Positions 27,426-39,902 are shown, counted from the first letter of the stretch. The stretch: 64,000 nt of DNA from Citreimonas salinaria (GCF_900107235.1 NZ_FNPF01000009.1:62001-126000); one strand, 5' to 3'. Notes: a model not told the origin generated them from the letters alone. Program-made: numbers and translations.

Positions 27426-28385
27426 TCAGGGCAGACGCAGGCGCGGGGCCTCGCCCATGGGGATCGGCCCGATACGGACCATCCCGTCGTCGAAGCGCAG
27501 CGGCAGGTCCAGCGTCTCGGGGTTGCCCGAAAGCTGGGCGACGAGGCCGAGCCCCTGTTCCAGCGTGCGCGCCATCGCCTCGGGAATGCGTTCGGCCTCG
27601 ACCGCGGCGTCGAGCAGGTCGCGCCAGTTCTCGGCCCGCAGGGCCAGATCGCCGGTCGCGCGGCCGGCCTCGTCGATGTCGAGATCGCCGGCAAGGCGCA
27701 GGAACAGCGCGCCCTTGCGGTATTCCGCGCCGCTCAGGTCCAGCGAGACCGGCTGCGGGCGGCCGATTTCCAGAGCCTCGCGGGTCCACGGCTGGTCGAA
27801 GCCGATGGTCGCCTGCAGGGCCAGCCCGTCGGCGGCACCGCCCGCGACCCCGCCCGCGGCGGCGTCGGCCGAGATGCCGACGCGGTAGACCTGCGCGTCC
27901 TGGTCCACGGCAGCCAGGCCCGCGGCCAGCCCGGCCAGCGCCAGGTCGTTGTCGGGGCCGTCGATATTCAGCACGTCGGCCTCGAACCCGGCGCGCTGCA
28001 CGGTGTCACCTTCGCCCAGGTTGACGCTGGCGCGCATCCCGTCGGCCTGGACGGCGTAGATGTCGTCGTCGATCACGACGGTCTGGGTGTCGGGGAAGAT
28101 CAGGATGGCGTGGCCGCGCCGGTAGACCAGTTGCAGCACCTGGAAGAACGGCGCGCGCCAGGCCAGCCCCGCGTCGGGATCGGCCAGCGCGAGATCGATG
28201 AAGGTCGCGTCCAGCCGGTTGGGAAAGCCGCGGATGAACAGGTCGGTGTAGTCCGCCTCCCAGCCCTCGGCGCGCCGGTCGTCGAACCAGGCCTCGATCT
28301 CGGACCGCAGGGCCTGGGCGGACCAGAACCAGAACCCCGACCAGGCGAGAGCCGCAAGCACCACCACGAAGGCCAACCGTTTCAT
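27426..28385 (-). CDS. DUF2125 family protein
   Basis: 319 residues starting MKRLAFVVVLAALAWSGFW, an N-terminal signal anchor. The body is exported and matches DUF2125 (WFDDRRAEGWEADYTDLFI, GFPNRLDATF, and a C-terminal MVRIGPIPMGEAPRLRLP). The family is common in alphaproteobacteria and probably forms a beta-rich periplasmic domain related to AsmA-like barrels; no function is established. The ATG at 28385 has AAAGGGG upstream. It is divergent from the chaC gene and is followed by the M20 gene after about 100 bases. Confidence 0.88.
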   Translation of the reverse strand: MKRLAFVVVLAALAWSGFWFWSAQALRSEIEAWFDDRRAEGWEADYTDLFIRGFPNRLDATFIDLALADPDAGLAWRAPFFQVLQLVYRRGHAILIFPDTQTVVIDDDIYAVQADGMRASVNLGEGDTVQRAGFEADVLNIDGPDNDLALAGLAAGLAAVDQDAQVYRVGISADAAAGGVAGGAADGLALQATIGFDQPWTREALEIGRPQPVSLDLSGAEYRKGALFLRLAGDLDIDEAGRATGDLALRAENWRDLLDAAVEAERIPEAMARTLEQGLGLVAQLSGNPETLDLPLRFDDGMVRIGPIPMGEAPRLRLP

Positions 28386-28477
28386 CGCAACCCCTTTCGC
28401 CCGTCTGCGCGCTGGAATAAGCCCCCTGCGTGGGAAGGGAAAGGGCGGACGCCCGGGTCATCGAGGAGAGGCTGTCC

Positions 28478-29005
28478 ATGACGCTGTGGGTCTTCGGCTA
28501 CGGATCGCTGCTGTGGAACCCCGGGTTCCCGGTGGCCGAACAGCGCCACGGGCGGCTGGCCGACTACGCGCGCAGCTTCTGCATGCGGTCGATCCACCAT
28601 CGCGGCACGCCCGAGATGCCGGGGCTGGTCCTGGCGCTGGACGAACATCCGGGGTCGGTCTGCGAGGGACTGGCCCTGCGCGCCGAGCCGGGGACCGAGG
28701 ACGCGACCATCGCCTACCTGCGCGAGCGCGAACTGGTCTCGTCGGCCTACCTGGAGCGCATCCTGCCGGTCGACCTGACGGACGGGACACGGGTGCAGGC
28801 GGTGGCCTACGTGATCGACCCTGATCATGAACAATACTGCACCCTGACGCTGGACCAGCAGGCGACGATCATCGCCCGCGCGCATGGCGGACGGGGGCCG
28901 AACCCCGACTACCTCTATAACACCGCGCGGCACCTGTCCGAGCTGGGAATCCCCGATCCCGAGCTCGACTGGCTTGTCGAGCGCGTGCGGCATCTTAACG
29001 GATAA
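28478..29005 (+). CDS. chaC: ChaC-type gamma-glutamylcyclotransferase
   Basis: 175 residues from the ATG at 28478, preceded by GAGGAGAG. The substrate-binding motif VFGYGSLLWNPG (5-16), the HRGTPEMPGLVLAL strand and the Y-L-x-x-R-E segment with the catalytic Glu define the ChaC subgroup. These cytosolic enzymes split glutathione into 5-oxoproline and Cys-Gly. The gene is divergent from DUF2125 and 64 bases upstream of the ExbB-like gene. Confidence 0.9.
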   Translation: MTLWVFGYGSLLWNPGFPVAEQRHGRLADYARSFCMRSIHHRGTPEMPGLVLALDEHPGSVCEGLALRAEPGTEDATIAYLRERELVSSAYLERILPVDLTDGTRVQAVAYVIDPDHEQYCTLTLDQQATIIARAHGGRGPNPDYLYNTARHLSELGIPDPELDWLVERVRHLNG

Positions 29006-29069
29006 TCGCTTGGCTTCCACGGGCACGCCCTCTAGGTTCGCCGCACCGCAACGACGAGGCGCGCGCCCG

Positions 29070-30245
29070 ATGGATCAGGCCGATCTCGAGGCCAGACTGC
29101 AATTCTCACAGCCCGTCCGGCAGGTCGTGCTGATGCTTCTCGTTCTGGGGTTGTCCATCGCCGGGTCGATCGTGGCGCTGCCGCGGGTCCTGCCGGTGTT
29201 CGAAAGCAACCCGTGGTTGAACGGGTTCATCCTGCTGGTCTTCGTCGTGGGCGTGGTCGCGTGCTTTTGGCAGGTGGCGCAGCTGATCTACTCGGTGCGC
29301 TGGATCGAACGCTTCGCGTCCGAGGGCGGGTCGGACAGCCGTGCGCCACAGCTGCTGGCGCCGCTGGCGCAGCTTCTGGGCCGGCGCGACCGGCGGATGC
29401 AGATCACCACCACGTCGACGCGGTCGATCCTCGACTCGGTCGCGCAGCGGATCGACGAGGCGCGCGAGATCACGCGCTACATCGTGTCGCTGCTGATCTT
29501 CCTCGGCCTGCTGGGCACGTTCTACGGGCTGGCGACGACGGTGCCGGCGCTGGTCGACACGATCCGCAACCTCGCCCCGCAGCAGGGCGAGGAAGGCGTC
29601 GAGGTATTCTCGCGCCTGATGAGCGGGCTGGAGGACCAGCTGGGCGGCATGGGCGTGGCTTTCGCCTCGTCGCTGCTGGGCCTGGCGTGCTCGCTGATCG
29701 TGGGCCTGCTGGAGCTGTTCGCGGGCCACGGGCAGAACCGCTTCTACCGCGAACTGGAAGAATGGCTGAGCTCGATCACGCGACTGGGGTTCTCCTCGGA
29801 CAGCGAGGGGCCCGACCTGGGCGCCGCGGGCGTCGTGCTGGATCGCATGGCCGAGCAGATGGAGCGCCTGCAATACCTGTTCACCCAGTCCGAGCAGGGC
29901 CGGTCCGAGGTCGACACCCGGCTGGGGCAGCTGGCCGACAGCGTCGAGCGGCTGACCGAGCGGATCGAGGCGTCGTCGCCTTCGGCCTCGTCGCTGGCGC
30001 GCATCGCGGAGGGGCAGGAACTGCTGGCCGAGGCGATCCGCGAGAAGGAGACATCCGAGGGGCTGGACGCCGAAAGCCGGATGCGCCTGCGCTCGATCGA
30101 CGTGCAGATGCTGCGCATTCTCGAAGAACTGGCCGCCGGCCGGCAGGAGACGATGGCCGAGCTGCGCACCGATCTGTCGACGCTCACGCGCAGCGTGAAC
30201 CAGATCGCGCGCGGCGCGCGGCGCGACGGCGGCGAAGGGGGCTGA
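29070..30245 (+). CDS. MotA/TolQ/ExbB-type proton channel protein
   Basis: 391 residues from the ATG at 29070. Four helices are visible (about 17-38, 50-74, 136-160 and 193-218). Helix 3 has the TolQ-like GLLGTFYGL motif with Thr150, and helix 4 the MGVAFASSLLGL motif, as expected for a five-subunit channel that rotates around a dimeric MotB/TolR-like partner. A long C-terminal cytosolic region (220-391) is mostly helical with heptad spacing. The partner gene starts four bases after its stop. The overall layout differs from flagellar MotA and from TolQ, which lack this tail. Confidence 0.82.
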   Translation: MDQADLEARLQFSQPVRQVVLMLLVLGLSIAGSIVALPRVLPVFESNPWLNGFILLVFVVGVVACFWQVAQLIYSVRWIERFASEGGSDSRAPQLLAPLAQLLGRRDRRMQITTTSTRSILDSVAQRIDEAREITRYIVSLLIFLGLLGTFYGLATTVPALVDTIRNLAPQQGEEGVEVFSRLMSGLEDQLGGMGVAFASSLLGLACSLIVGLLELFAGHGQNRFYRELEEWLSSITRLGFSSDSEGPDLGAAGVVLDRMAEQMERLQYLFTQSEQGRSEVDTRLGQLADSVERLTERIEASSPSASSLARIAEGQELLAEAIREKETSEGLDAESRMRLRSIDVQMLRILEELAAGRQETMAELRTDLSTLTRSVNQIARGARRDGGEGG

Positions 30246-30248
30246 TCG

Positions 30249-32522
30249 ATGGCCCTGTCCCGGCGCACCGGTGGGCGGCTGCAATCGTCGATCTGGCCCG
30301 GTTTCGTGGACGCGATGACCGGCCTGCTGCTGGTCCTGACCTTCGTGCTGTCGATCTTCATGGTCATCCAGTTCGTCCTGAACGAAACGATCTCGGGGCA
30401 GGAAACCCAGCTTGACCGGCAGCAGGAGGAAATCACGCGCCGCGACGACGAGTTGGCGGCGCTGTCGGCCGAGGTGGAGCAGCTGGCCCGCGCGCTGGGC
30501 GTGTCGGAACGCGAGAACACCGCGCTGACCAGCCAGCTGGGCGAGCTGGAATCCACCCTGTCGGACACCGAGACGCGGCTGGCCGAGCAGGGGCGCCTCA
30601 TCGACACGCTGACCGCGACCCGCGACCGTCAGGCGGCGGAACTGGACGCGGCGCAGGACCGGATCGCGTCGTTCGAGGATCGCGTGGCCACGCTTCTGGC
30701 GCAGCGCGACGATGCGCGGGCGCGCGGCGCCGCACTGGCCGAGGAGCGCGACGCGCTGGCCGACGAACGCGACGCCGCCCGCAGCACGATCGCCGATCTG
30801 CGCGCCACGCAGGAAGACCTGGAGGCGGCGCGCGCGCAGGCGATTTCGGAACGCGACGCGCTGGACCTGGCGTTGGCGCAGGCCCGGACCGAGATGGACG
30901 AACAGGTCGAAACCGCGCGCCTGGCCGCCGCCCGGCGCGAGGCGCTTGAGGCGCTGGTCGCGGACCTGCGCGCGCAGAACGCCGAGGCCGAGGACCGCAT
31001 CGGCAGCCTGAACACCCGCGTCGAGGACCTGCAGGAGACGCTCAGCGACGAGGAGGCGCAGCGGCTGGCCGAGGCCGAGGCGGCCGCGGCGCTTCGCCGC
31101 CGGCTGGAAGAGGCCGACGCCGAACTGACCGCGATGACCATGGCGCTGGAGCAGGAGCGCGCCCGCGCCGAGGAGACGCTGACCCTGCTGGCCGCCGCGC
31201 GCGAGGCCGAGGAGGACCTGAACGCCCGGCTGGCCGCGGCGCTGGTCGAGGGCGAGCAGGAGGCGAACGCGCTGCAGGACCGGATCGAGACGCAGGAAGC
31301 CCGGATCGCCGAGCTCGAGACGCGGCTGGGCGAGACCAGCGAGGAGGCCGAGCGCGAGGTCGCCGCGGCGCGCAGCGAAGCGCAGGCGGCCGAGACGCGG
31401 CTGTCGGACCTGTCGGCGCAGCTGGCGCGCGCGCTGGCCCGCCTGGCCGAGGCCGAGGCGCTGGAAGCCGAGGTCGAGACGCTGCAGGCGCGCAACGCCG
31501 AGCTGGTGTCCGAGGTCGATGCGGCGCGCGCAGGCGCGGCGGTCGTCGAGACCCTGCGCAGCGAACTGGCCGCCGCCGAGGCGCGCGCCGAGGAACGGGT
31601 CGAGGAGGCGCGTTCGCTGGAGGAGCAGCTGGCCGCGGCGCTGGCAGCGCGGATGGAAGACCGGGCGACGGTCGAGGAGACGCGCGCGCGCCTGGCCGAG
31701 GCGCTGGCGGCGAAGCGCGCGGCCGAGGCCGCCGCCGAGGAGCGCCTGGACGAGGCCGAGCAACGCGCCGTGCTGCTGTCGGAGGCGCGCGAGACACTGG
31801 CGCAGACCAGCGAGCGCGCGACCGAGGCCGAGCGGGAGACCGAGCTGCTGAACCAGCAGGTGGCCGCGCTGCGCGAGCAATTGCAGGAGCTGCAATCCAT
31901 CTTGGGCGACAGCCGCGCGCGCGACGCGGAAGCGCAGGTGCAGTTGCAGAACCTCGGCTCCGAACTGAACGCCGCGCTGGCGCGGGCCGCGGCCGAGGAA
32001 CGCCGGCGGCGCGAGCTGGAACAGGCCGAGCGCGAGCGGCTGGAGGCGCAGGCGCAGGACCTGCAGCGCTACCGCAGCGAGTTCTTCGGGCGGCTGCGGG
32101 ACGTGATCGCCGAGACCGAGGGCGTGCGGATCGAGGGCGACCGGTTCGTGTTCTCGTCCGAGGTGCTGTTCGACGTCGGCTCGGCCGAGCTGTCGGGGGC
32201 CGGTCGGGACGAGCTGGAGAACATCGCGGGCATCCTGCGCGGCATCGCAAGGGACATCCCGCCCGAGATCGACTGGGTCATCCGCGTCGACGGCCACACC
32301 GACGACATCCCGATCCGGGGCAGCGCGCGGTTCGAGGACAACTGGGAACTGAGCCAGGCGCGGGCGCTGTCGGTCGTGCGCTACATGATCGACGACCTGG
32401 GCATCCCGCCGCAGCGCCTGGCCGCGAACGGGTTCGGCCAATACCAGCCGATCAATCCGGCCGACACGCCCGAGGCGCGGGCGCAAAACCGGCGGATCGA
32501 GTTGAAGCTGACCGAGCGCTAG
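30249..32522 (+). CDS. long coiled-coil OmpA/MotB-like protein
   Basis: 757 residues in three parts. The N-terminus has WPGFVDAMTGLLLVLTFVL (16-34), a single helix with the ion-carrying Asp21 expected of MotB/TolR subunits. A coiled coil of about 560 residues follows (about 47-612), dominated by Ala, Glu, Arg and Leu. The C-terminal OmpA domain (about 616-757) has VLFDVGSAELS, DGHTDDIPI and the peptidoglycan-binding NRRIELKL end. With the upstream ExbB-like protein it should form an ion-driven 5:2 complex whose periplasmic rod reaches the cell wall. The coiled coil is far longer than in known stators. It ends 80 bases from the parC gene. Confidence 0.85.
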   Translation: MALSRRTGGRLQSSIWPGFVDAMTGLLLVLTFVLSIFMVIQFVLNETISGQETQLDRQQEEITRRDDELAALSAEVEQLARALGVSERENTALTSQLGELESTLSDTETRLAEQGRLIDTLTATRDRQAAELDAAQDRIASFEDRVATLLAQRDDARARGAALAEERDALADERDAARSTIADLRATQEDLEAARAQAISERDALDLALAQARTEMDEQVETARLAAARREALEALVADLRAQNAEAEDRIGSLNTRVEDLQETLSDEEAQRLAEAEAAAALRRRLEEADAELTAMTMALEQERARAEETLTLLAAAREAEEDLNARLAAALVEGEQEANALQDRIETQEARIAELETRLGETSEEAEREVAAARSEAQAAETRLSDLSAQLARALARLAEAEALEAEVETLQARNAELVSEVDAARAGAAVVETLRSELAAAEARAEERVEEARSLEEQLAAALAARMEDRATVEETRARLAEALAAKRAAEAAAEERLDEAEQRAVLLSEARETLAQTSERATEAERETELLNQQVAALREQLQELQSILGDSRARDAEAQVQLQNLGSELNAALARAAAEERRRRELEQAERERLEAQAQDLQRYRSEFFGRLRDVIAETEGVRIEGDRFVFSSEVLFDVGSAELSGAGRDELENIAGILRGIARDIPPEIDWVIRVDGHTDDIPIRGSARFEDNWELSQARALSVVRYMIDDLGIPPQRLAANGFGQYQPINPADTPEARAQNRRIELKLTER

Positions 32523-32601
32523 GCCGGCACACGGCGCTCGCGCCTGTCGGCGCATCGCCCCGCCCGCCGTCCCGCTGACCGCCGCGCGCGGGCGAGCGCG
32601 G

Positions 32602-35022
<2,421 letters not shown>

Positions 35023-35240
35023 GCAGGCGGTGATAGCGGCGCGGGGCGGGGCGGTAAAGCGGCTGTGCGACGGCCGGCGCGGATTCTGTCCCGCATCTCC
35101 GCCGGGCGGATTCCGTCGGTGCCGCATCAGCGCAAGCGCGCGGAGCGCATGACGGGGCGTGACGGCCCCGCGAGGCACGAATGAGCGGAACCCGGCGTGA
35201 CGACCGGCGTTGTCGGCGCAAGACAAAGAAGGAAAACGCC

Positions 35241-35948
35241 ATGCGCCTCGTCGTCGTCACATTCGCGCTGCTTGCAGTCGCCTGGTACGAACTTTCAGGC
35301 GGCGCCGAGTTCGAACCCGGCGACGTGTCGCTGACCCTGTTCGCCGAGCCCAGCTATGAGGGCCCGGTGCTGTTTTCCGGGCTTCTGGATGGACCAGGAC
35401 AAGGCGTGCGTCAATCCCGGGTACGGCAGGCGGCGGTCGATGTGGCAGAAACCCGCGCAATCGCGAGCGAACGGGCGGTGGCCAAGGCGCCGGACGCTAA
35501 CGTGGTGCTGGCCAGCGCAAGCGCCATCGACCTGCCGGACAATCCCCGCCGCGGCTTCGTGCCGGGCGCGGCCTTTGCCAACGGGTCGGGCGGCGCGTTC
35601 GCGAACGGATCGGGCAGGGCCTTCGACAACGGCTCGGGCGAGGCCTTCGGGTCCGGCGCGGCCTTCGGCGCAGGATCGGCTGCCATCGTCGAAGCCGCCG
35701 CGCCTGCGCAAGCCAATCCTGTGTCATCGGACATCCGCCGCGTCGCGGACACGCGCGTGCCGCTCTACGCGCGACCGGCCGAGGGCGCCGATACCCTGGT
35801 GGAGTTGCTGCGCGGAGAGCCCGTGGCCATCCTGCGCGACGGAGCCACCGGTTGGGTGAAGTTGCGGGCACTGGACGGCGACGCCGTCGGCTGGGCCGAG
35901 GCGCGCCATCTCGAACCCGCCGGGGGTGCGGTGTTGGCGTCGAACTGA
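35241..35948 (+). CDS. secreted SH3-like protein with G-x-A-F-x-N-G-S repeats
   Basis: 235 residues from the ATG at 35241 (AAGGA upstream). The N-terminal helix ([20 protein letters not shown]) is a signal peptide or anchor. Residues 110-146 are three octapeptide repeats of the form G-x-A-F-x-N-G-S followed by two shortened ones. The C-terminal 70 residues read as a bacterial SH3-type domain ([36 protein letters not shown]), which often binds cell-wall peptides. Probably extracytoplasmic. Function unknown. It is divergent from parC, with 218 bases between starts and no obvious operon partner. Confidence 0.75.
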   Translation: MRLVVVTFALLAVAWYELSGGAEFEPGDVSLTLFAEPSYEGPVLFSGLLDGPGQGVRQSRVRQAAVDVAETRAIASERAVAKAPDANVVLASASAIDLPDNPRRGFVPGAAFANGSGGAFANGSGRAFDNGSGEAFGSGAAFGAGSAAIVEAAAPAQANPVSSDIRRVADTRVPLYARPAEGADTLVELLRGEPVAILRDGATGWVKLRALDGDAVGWAEARHLEPAGGAVLASN

Positions 35949-35997
35949 GCATACCCGCCGGCTTTCCTTTTGGCGCGCGCCCGCCTAGGTCGGGCGC

Positions 35998-36828
35998 ATG
36001 ACTAGGCGCACGATCCTCATAACCGGCTGTTCCTCGGGCATCGGGGCGGACGCGGCGCGCGGCTTGCGCGCGCGTGGCTGGCGCGTCTTCGCCGCGTGCC
36101 GGAAGCCGGCCGATTGCGAGCGGCTGCGCGCCCAGGGTGTCGATGCGCCGCAACTGGACTACACCGACCCGACCAGCATCGCCTCGGCGCTGGAGGAGGT
36201 CCTGGCGGAGACCGGCGGGACGCTGGACGCGCTGTTCAACAACGGCGCCTACGCGCTGCCCGGCGCGGCCGAGGATCTGCCCGCCGACGCCCTGCGCGCG
36301 ATCTTCGACGCCAACGTCTTCGGCTGGCACGACCTGACGGTGCGGGTGATCCCGGTGATGCGGGCGCAGGGGCACGGACGGATCGTCAACCATTCCTCGG
36401 TCCTTGGCTACGTCTCGATCCCGTGGCGGGCGGCCTACAACGCGACGAAATACGCCACCGAGGCGTTGACCGACACGCTGCGGATCGAGATGCGCGACAC
36501 GCCCATCCACGTGGTCACGCTGAACACCGGGCCGGTCTCGTCGCGCATCCGGGTGAATTCCATTCCGCATTTCGAGCGATGGATCGACTGGCAGGGCTCG
36601 GCCCGCCGTGCGCAGTACGAATCGAGCCTGCTCAAGCGGCTTTACGAGGATCGCGGCAAGGACCGGTGGGAGTTGCCGCCCGCGGCCGTGACGCGCGCGC
36701 TGGTCCGCGCGGTCGAGGACGCCCGCCCCCGGCCGCGCTATTACATCACCGCGCCCAGCCGCCTGATGGCCGTGGCCCGACGCGTCCTTCCGACGCGCGC
36801 GCTGGACTGGGTGCTGTCGAAAGGCTGA
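35998..36828 (+). CDS. classical short-chain dehydrogenase/reductase
   Basis: 276 residues. The nucleotide-binding TGCSSGIG (9-16), NNGAYALPG (81-89), catalytic Ser134, Tyr147 and Lys151 (YNATK) are present. The sequence resembles 17-beta-hydroxysteroid-dehydrogenase-like SDRs of Rhodobacterales, but the substrate is unknown. Cytosolic. It begins 50 bases after the SH3-like gene and is followed by the HIG1-like gene after 62 bases. Confidence 0.9.
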   Translation: MTRRTILITGCSSGIGADAARGLRARGWRVFAACRKPADCERLRAQGVDAPQLDYTDPTSIASALEEVLAETGGTLDALFNNGAYALPGAAEDLPADALRAIFDANVFGWHDLTVRVIPVMRAQGHGRIVNHSSVLGYVSIPWRAAYNATKYATEALTDTLRIEMRDTPIHVVTLNTGPVSSRIRVNSIPHFERWIDWQGSARRAQYESSLLKRLYEDRGKDRWELPPAAVTRALVRAVEDARPRPRYYITAPSRLMAVARRVLPTRALDWVLSKG

Positions 36829-36889
36829 AAGGCGGGTTCGCAATCGGGCCGTCCGGGTCTATGTGCTGCGTGTCGGAACCGGAGGGACC

Positions 36890-37090
36890 ATGCTGCAAGA
36901 TCCTTTGTTCATCGCGCTAGGCATCGCCTGCCTCGCCGTCGTCGCGATCCTGCTGTTCGGGATCGGAAGCTTCGCCAAGGGGGGCGAGTTCAACAAGAAA
37001 TATGCCAACAAGCTGATGCGGCTGCGGATCGCCGCGCAATTCGTCGCGGTGCTGCTGATCCTGCTGTTCGTCTGGATGAGGGGAAGCTGA
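36890..37090 (+). CDS. twin-helix HIG1-domain small membrane protein
   Basis: 66 residues from the ATG at 36890 with GGAGGGACC directly before it. Two transmembrane helices (about 5-27 and 46-62) are linked by GGEFNKKYANKLMRLRI, the signature of the HIG1/HIG_1_N family. Mitochondrial relatives are cytochrome oxidase assembly/supercomplex factors; the bacterial role is not established. The next gene, pduO-type adenosyltransferase, starts one base after its stop codon, so the two are cotranslated, as is usual in alphaproteobacteria. Confidence 0.9.
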   Translation: MLQDPLFIALGIACLAVVAILLFGIGSFAKGGEFNKKYANKLMRLRIAAQFVAVLLILLFVWMRGS

Positions 37091-37091
37091 C

Positions 37092-37667
37092 ATGGTCGTT
37101 CTCAACAAGATCTACACGCGCACGGGCGACAAGGGCGAGACCGCGCTGGGCAACGGCACGCGGGTCCCCAAGTTCTCGCCCCGGGTCGAGGCCTACGGCA
37201 CCGTGGACGAGCTGAACTCGGTCGTGGGGCTGGCGCGGCTGGCGGCGGAGGGCGGTGCGGACGCGGCGCTGGCGCGCATCCAGAACGACCTGTTCGACCT
37301 GGGCGCCGACCTGTGCCTGCCGGACATGGACGCGGATGCCGCGCGGGAATACCCGCCGCTGCGGATGGATGCCAGCCAGGTGGAGCGGCTGGAGGCGGAG
37401 ATCGACGCGATGAACGACCGGCTCGAGCCGCTGCGCAGCTTCGTGCTGCCGGGCGGATCGGCGCTGGCGGCGCACATGCACCATTGCCGGACGGTCTCGC
37501 GTCGGGCCGAGCGGCTGGCTGTGGCGCTGTCCACGGTGGAAGAGGTCAACCCGGCGGCGGTGAAATATCTCAACCGCCTGTCGGACTGGTTCTTCGTCGC
37601 GGCGCGCATCGCCAACGACGACGGCCGCGCGGATGTCTTGTGGGTTCCCGGAGCGAACCGCGCCTGA
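37092..37667 (+). CDS. pduO: PduO-type cob(I)alamin adenosyltransferase
   Basis: 191 residues, beginning VVLNKIYTRTGDKGETALGN, the ATP-binding N-terminus of PduO/MMAB enzymes. YGTVDELNS, the helical bundle (RTVSRRAERL) and NRLSDWFFVAARIAN follow. It adenosylates corrinoid to make coenzyme B12 in the cytosol. The stop codon lies inside the first copy of a palindromic 72-bp repeat, so the last residues (NRA) are encoded by repeat sequence. Coupled to the HIG1-like gene upstream. Confidence 0.93.
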   Translation: MVVLNKIYTRTGDKGETALGNGTRVPKFSPRVEAYGTVDELNSVVGLARLAAEGGADAALARIQNDLFDLGADLCLPDMDADAAREYPPLRMDASQVERLEAEIDAMNDRLEPLRSFVLPGGSALAAHMHHCRTVSRRAERLAVALSTVEEVNPAAVKYLNRLSDWFFVAARIANDDGRADVLWVPGANRA

Positions 37668-37800
37668 GGCGCGGCGGACCTGCCGGTGCAGGTCCGGCGA
37701 AGGGAACGGCGCGAAGCGCCCGGAACGGACCGCGCCTGAGGCGCGGCGGGCCTGCCGGGGGCATGTCCGGCGAAGGGAGCGGCGCGAAGCGCGAGGCGCG
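37657..37800. repeat. 72-bp tandem repeat, two copies, made of small palindromes
   Basis: Two imperfect direct copies with a period of 72 bases (unit 1 from 37657, unit 2 from 37729). Unit 1 contains three inverted repeats: CCGCGCC-TGA-GGCGCGG, ACCTGC-CGGT-GCAGGT and GGCGC-GAA-GCGCC. In unit 2 the first is intact and the others have drifted. The first palindrome holds the stop codon of the upstream gene. The layout resembles REP/BIME elements. Confidence 0.75.
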
Positions 37801-37882
37801 AACCGGACACAGCCGGCCGCGACCCTGTTTGCGCGTCAGCGGTGAACCGGCTACCCCTGACGCGTCCCGCAGGAGAGACCCG

Positions 37883-38446
37883 ATGCGCCACGCCCTTGTC
37901 CTTTGTGCCGCGATGCTCGCGCTGGCCGGCTGCGCCGCGCCGACCGCCGATCTGGAGGGGCCGGTCGACCCGCTCGGCGACTTCCAACTCGGGTTCTCTG
38001 AGGTCGTGGCGCCGAACCTCGAAGCGATGCTGGTGACCGAGACGGTCGACGCCGAGACGTGGACCGCCGCGGTGGATCGCGCGCTCGAGACGCGTTTCGG
38101 CCGGTTCGGGGGCAGCCGCTGCTATCACCTGGGCGTCAGCGTCGAGGCCTACTCGATGCCGCCGCCGTTGGTGCCGGGGCGGCTGGCGCTGGCGGCGCGG
38201 GTGACGGTGTGGGACGACGCGGCGCAGCGCAAGCTGAACGAGGAGACCAAGCTGATCACCGTGATCCGCGCGCTCGACGGCTCGATCTCGCGCGCCGCGC
38301 GCACGCGCGCCGACAAGGTGCGCCTGCTGGCCGAGGGCCTGGCGCGCCAGACCGAGGAGTGGCTGCGCGAGATGCAGGAGACCGAAGGCTGGTTCGGCGC
38401 GGCCGGGGAAGGCGAGAGCGCCGCGGTCGAGTGTGTTCGGCGGTGA
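37883..38446 (+). CDS. lipoprotein of unknown function
   Basis: 187 residues from the ATG at 37883 (AGGAGA upstream). The signal peptide ends LALAGC, a lipobox with the lipidated Cys17, so the product is a membrane-attached lipoprotein. The mature part is mixed alpha/beta with a GGSRCYHLGVSVEAYSMPPP stretch and charged helices towards the end. I do not recognise a domain. It sits between the 72-bp repeat and the tuf promoter. Confidence 0.8.
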   Translation: MRHALVLCAAMLALAGCAAPTADLEGPVDPLGDFQLGFSEVVAPNLEAMLVTETVDAETWTAAVDRALETRFGRFGGSRCYHLGVSVEAYSMPPPLVPGRLALAARVTVWDDAAQRKLNEETKLITVIRALDGSISRAARTRADKVRLLAEGLARQTEEWLREMQETEGWFGAAGEGESAAVECVRR

Positions 38447-38499
38447 CAAGCCGCGGCGGCGCCTGACGGCAGGGTCGCGCCGGAACCGGCAACACCTGC

Positions 38500-38528
38500 T
38501 TGATTTTCCGGTCCCGACCCCATACACG
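38500..38528 (+). promoter_or_regulatory. putative promoter of tuf copy 1
   Basis: TTGATT (38500-38505) and TACACG (38523-38528) are separated by 17 bases, the same spacing as the stronger rpsL promoter. The expected leader to the tuf ATG is about 50 bases. Confidence 0.5.
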
Positions 38529-38583
38529 GCGCGCGGTGCAACATCGGGTCGGGTGACCCCTAAATCACGAGGCGTCCTGAAAG

Positions 38584-39759
<1,176 letters not shown>

Positions 39760-39789
39760 GGCGCAGCCGAACTGCCCGAGACGAAAGGA

Positions 39790-39817
39790 AAGGGCGCCCC
39801 CGGTGGGGCGCCCTTTT
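39790..39817 (+). terminator. intrinsic terminator of tuf copy 1
   Basis: An 11-bp perfect stem (39790-39800 with 39805-39815) with a CGGT loop and a TT(TT) tail, 30 bases after the tuf stop codon. Confidence 0.8.
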
Positions 39818-39853
39818 GCGTGGGCCGCGCGCATTGCGGTCCGCGATTGTCCA

Positions 39854-39864
39854 GGGGGGGGGGG
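39854..39864. repeat. run of eleven G residues
   Basis: A homopolymer G11 in the 190-base gap between the tuf terminator and the small repeat-protein gene. No reading frame depends on it. Confidence 0.9.
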
Positions 39865-39874
39865 CGAAAGCGAA

Positions 39875-39902
39875 AAAGGCCGCCCCGGTTGGAGCGGCCT
39901 TT
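39875..39902 (-). terminator. terminator of the small repeat-protein gene
   Basis: A 9-bp stem (AAAGGCCGC 39875-39883 with GCGGCCTTT 39894-39902). On the minus strand it is followed by five T residues, 49 bases after the stop of the gene at 39951-40178. Confidence 0.65.

Noticed and set aside
29070-32522. Zorya-type anti-phage system
   Set aside because: The MotA-like plus OmpA/MotB-like pair resembles ZorA/ZorB in outline, but no ZorC, ZorD or ZorE nuclease/helicase genes are near and the neighbours are housekeeping genes.
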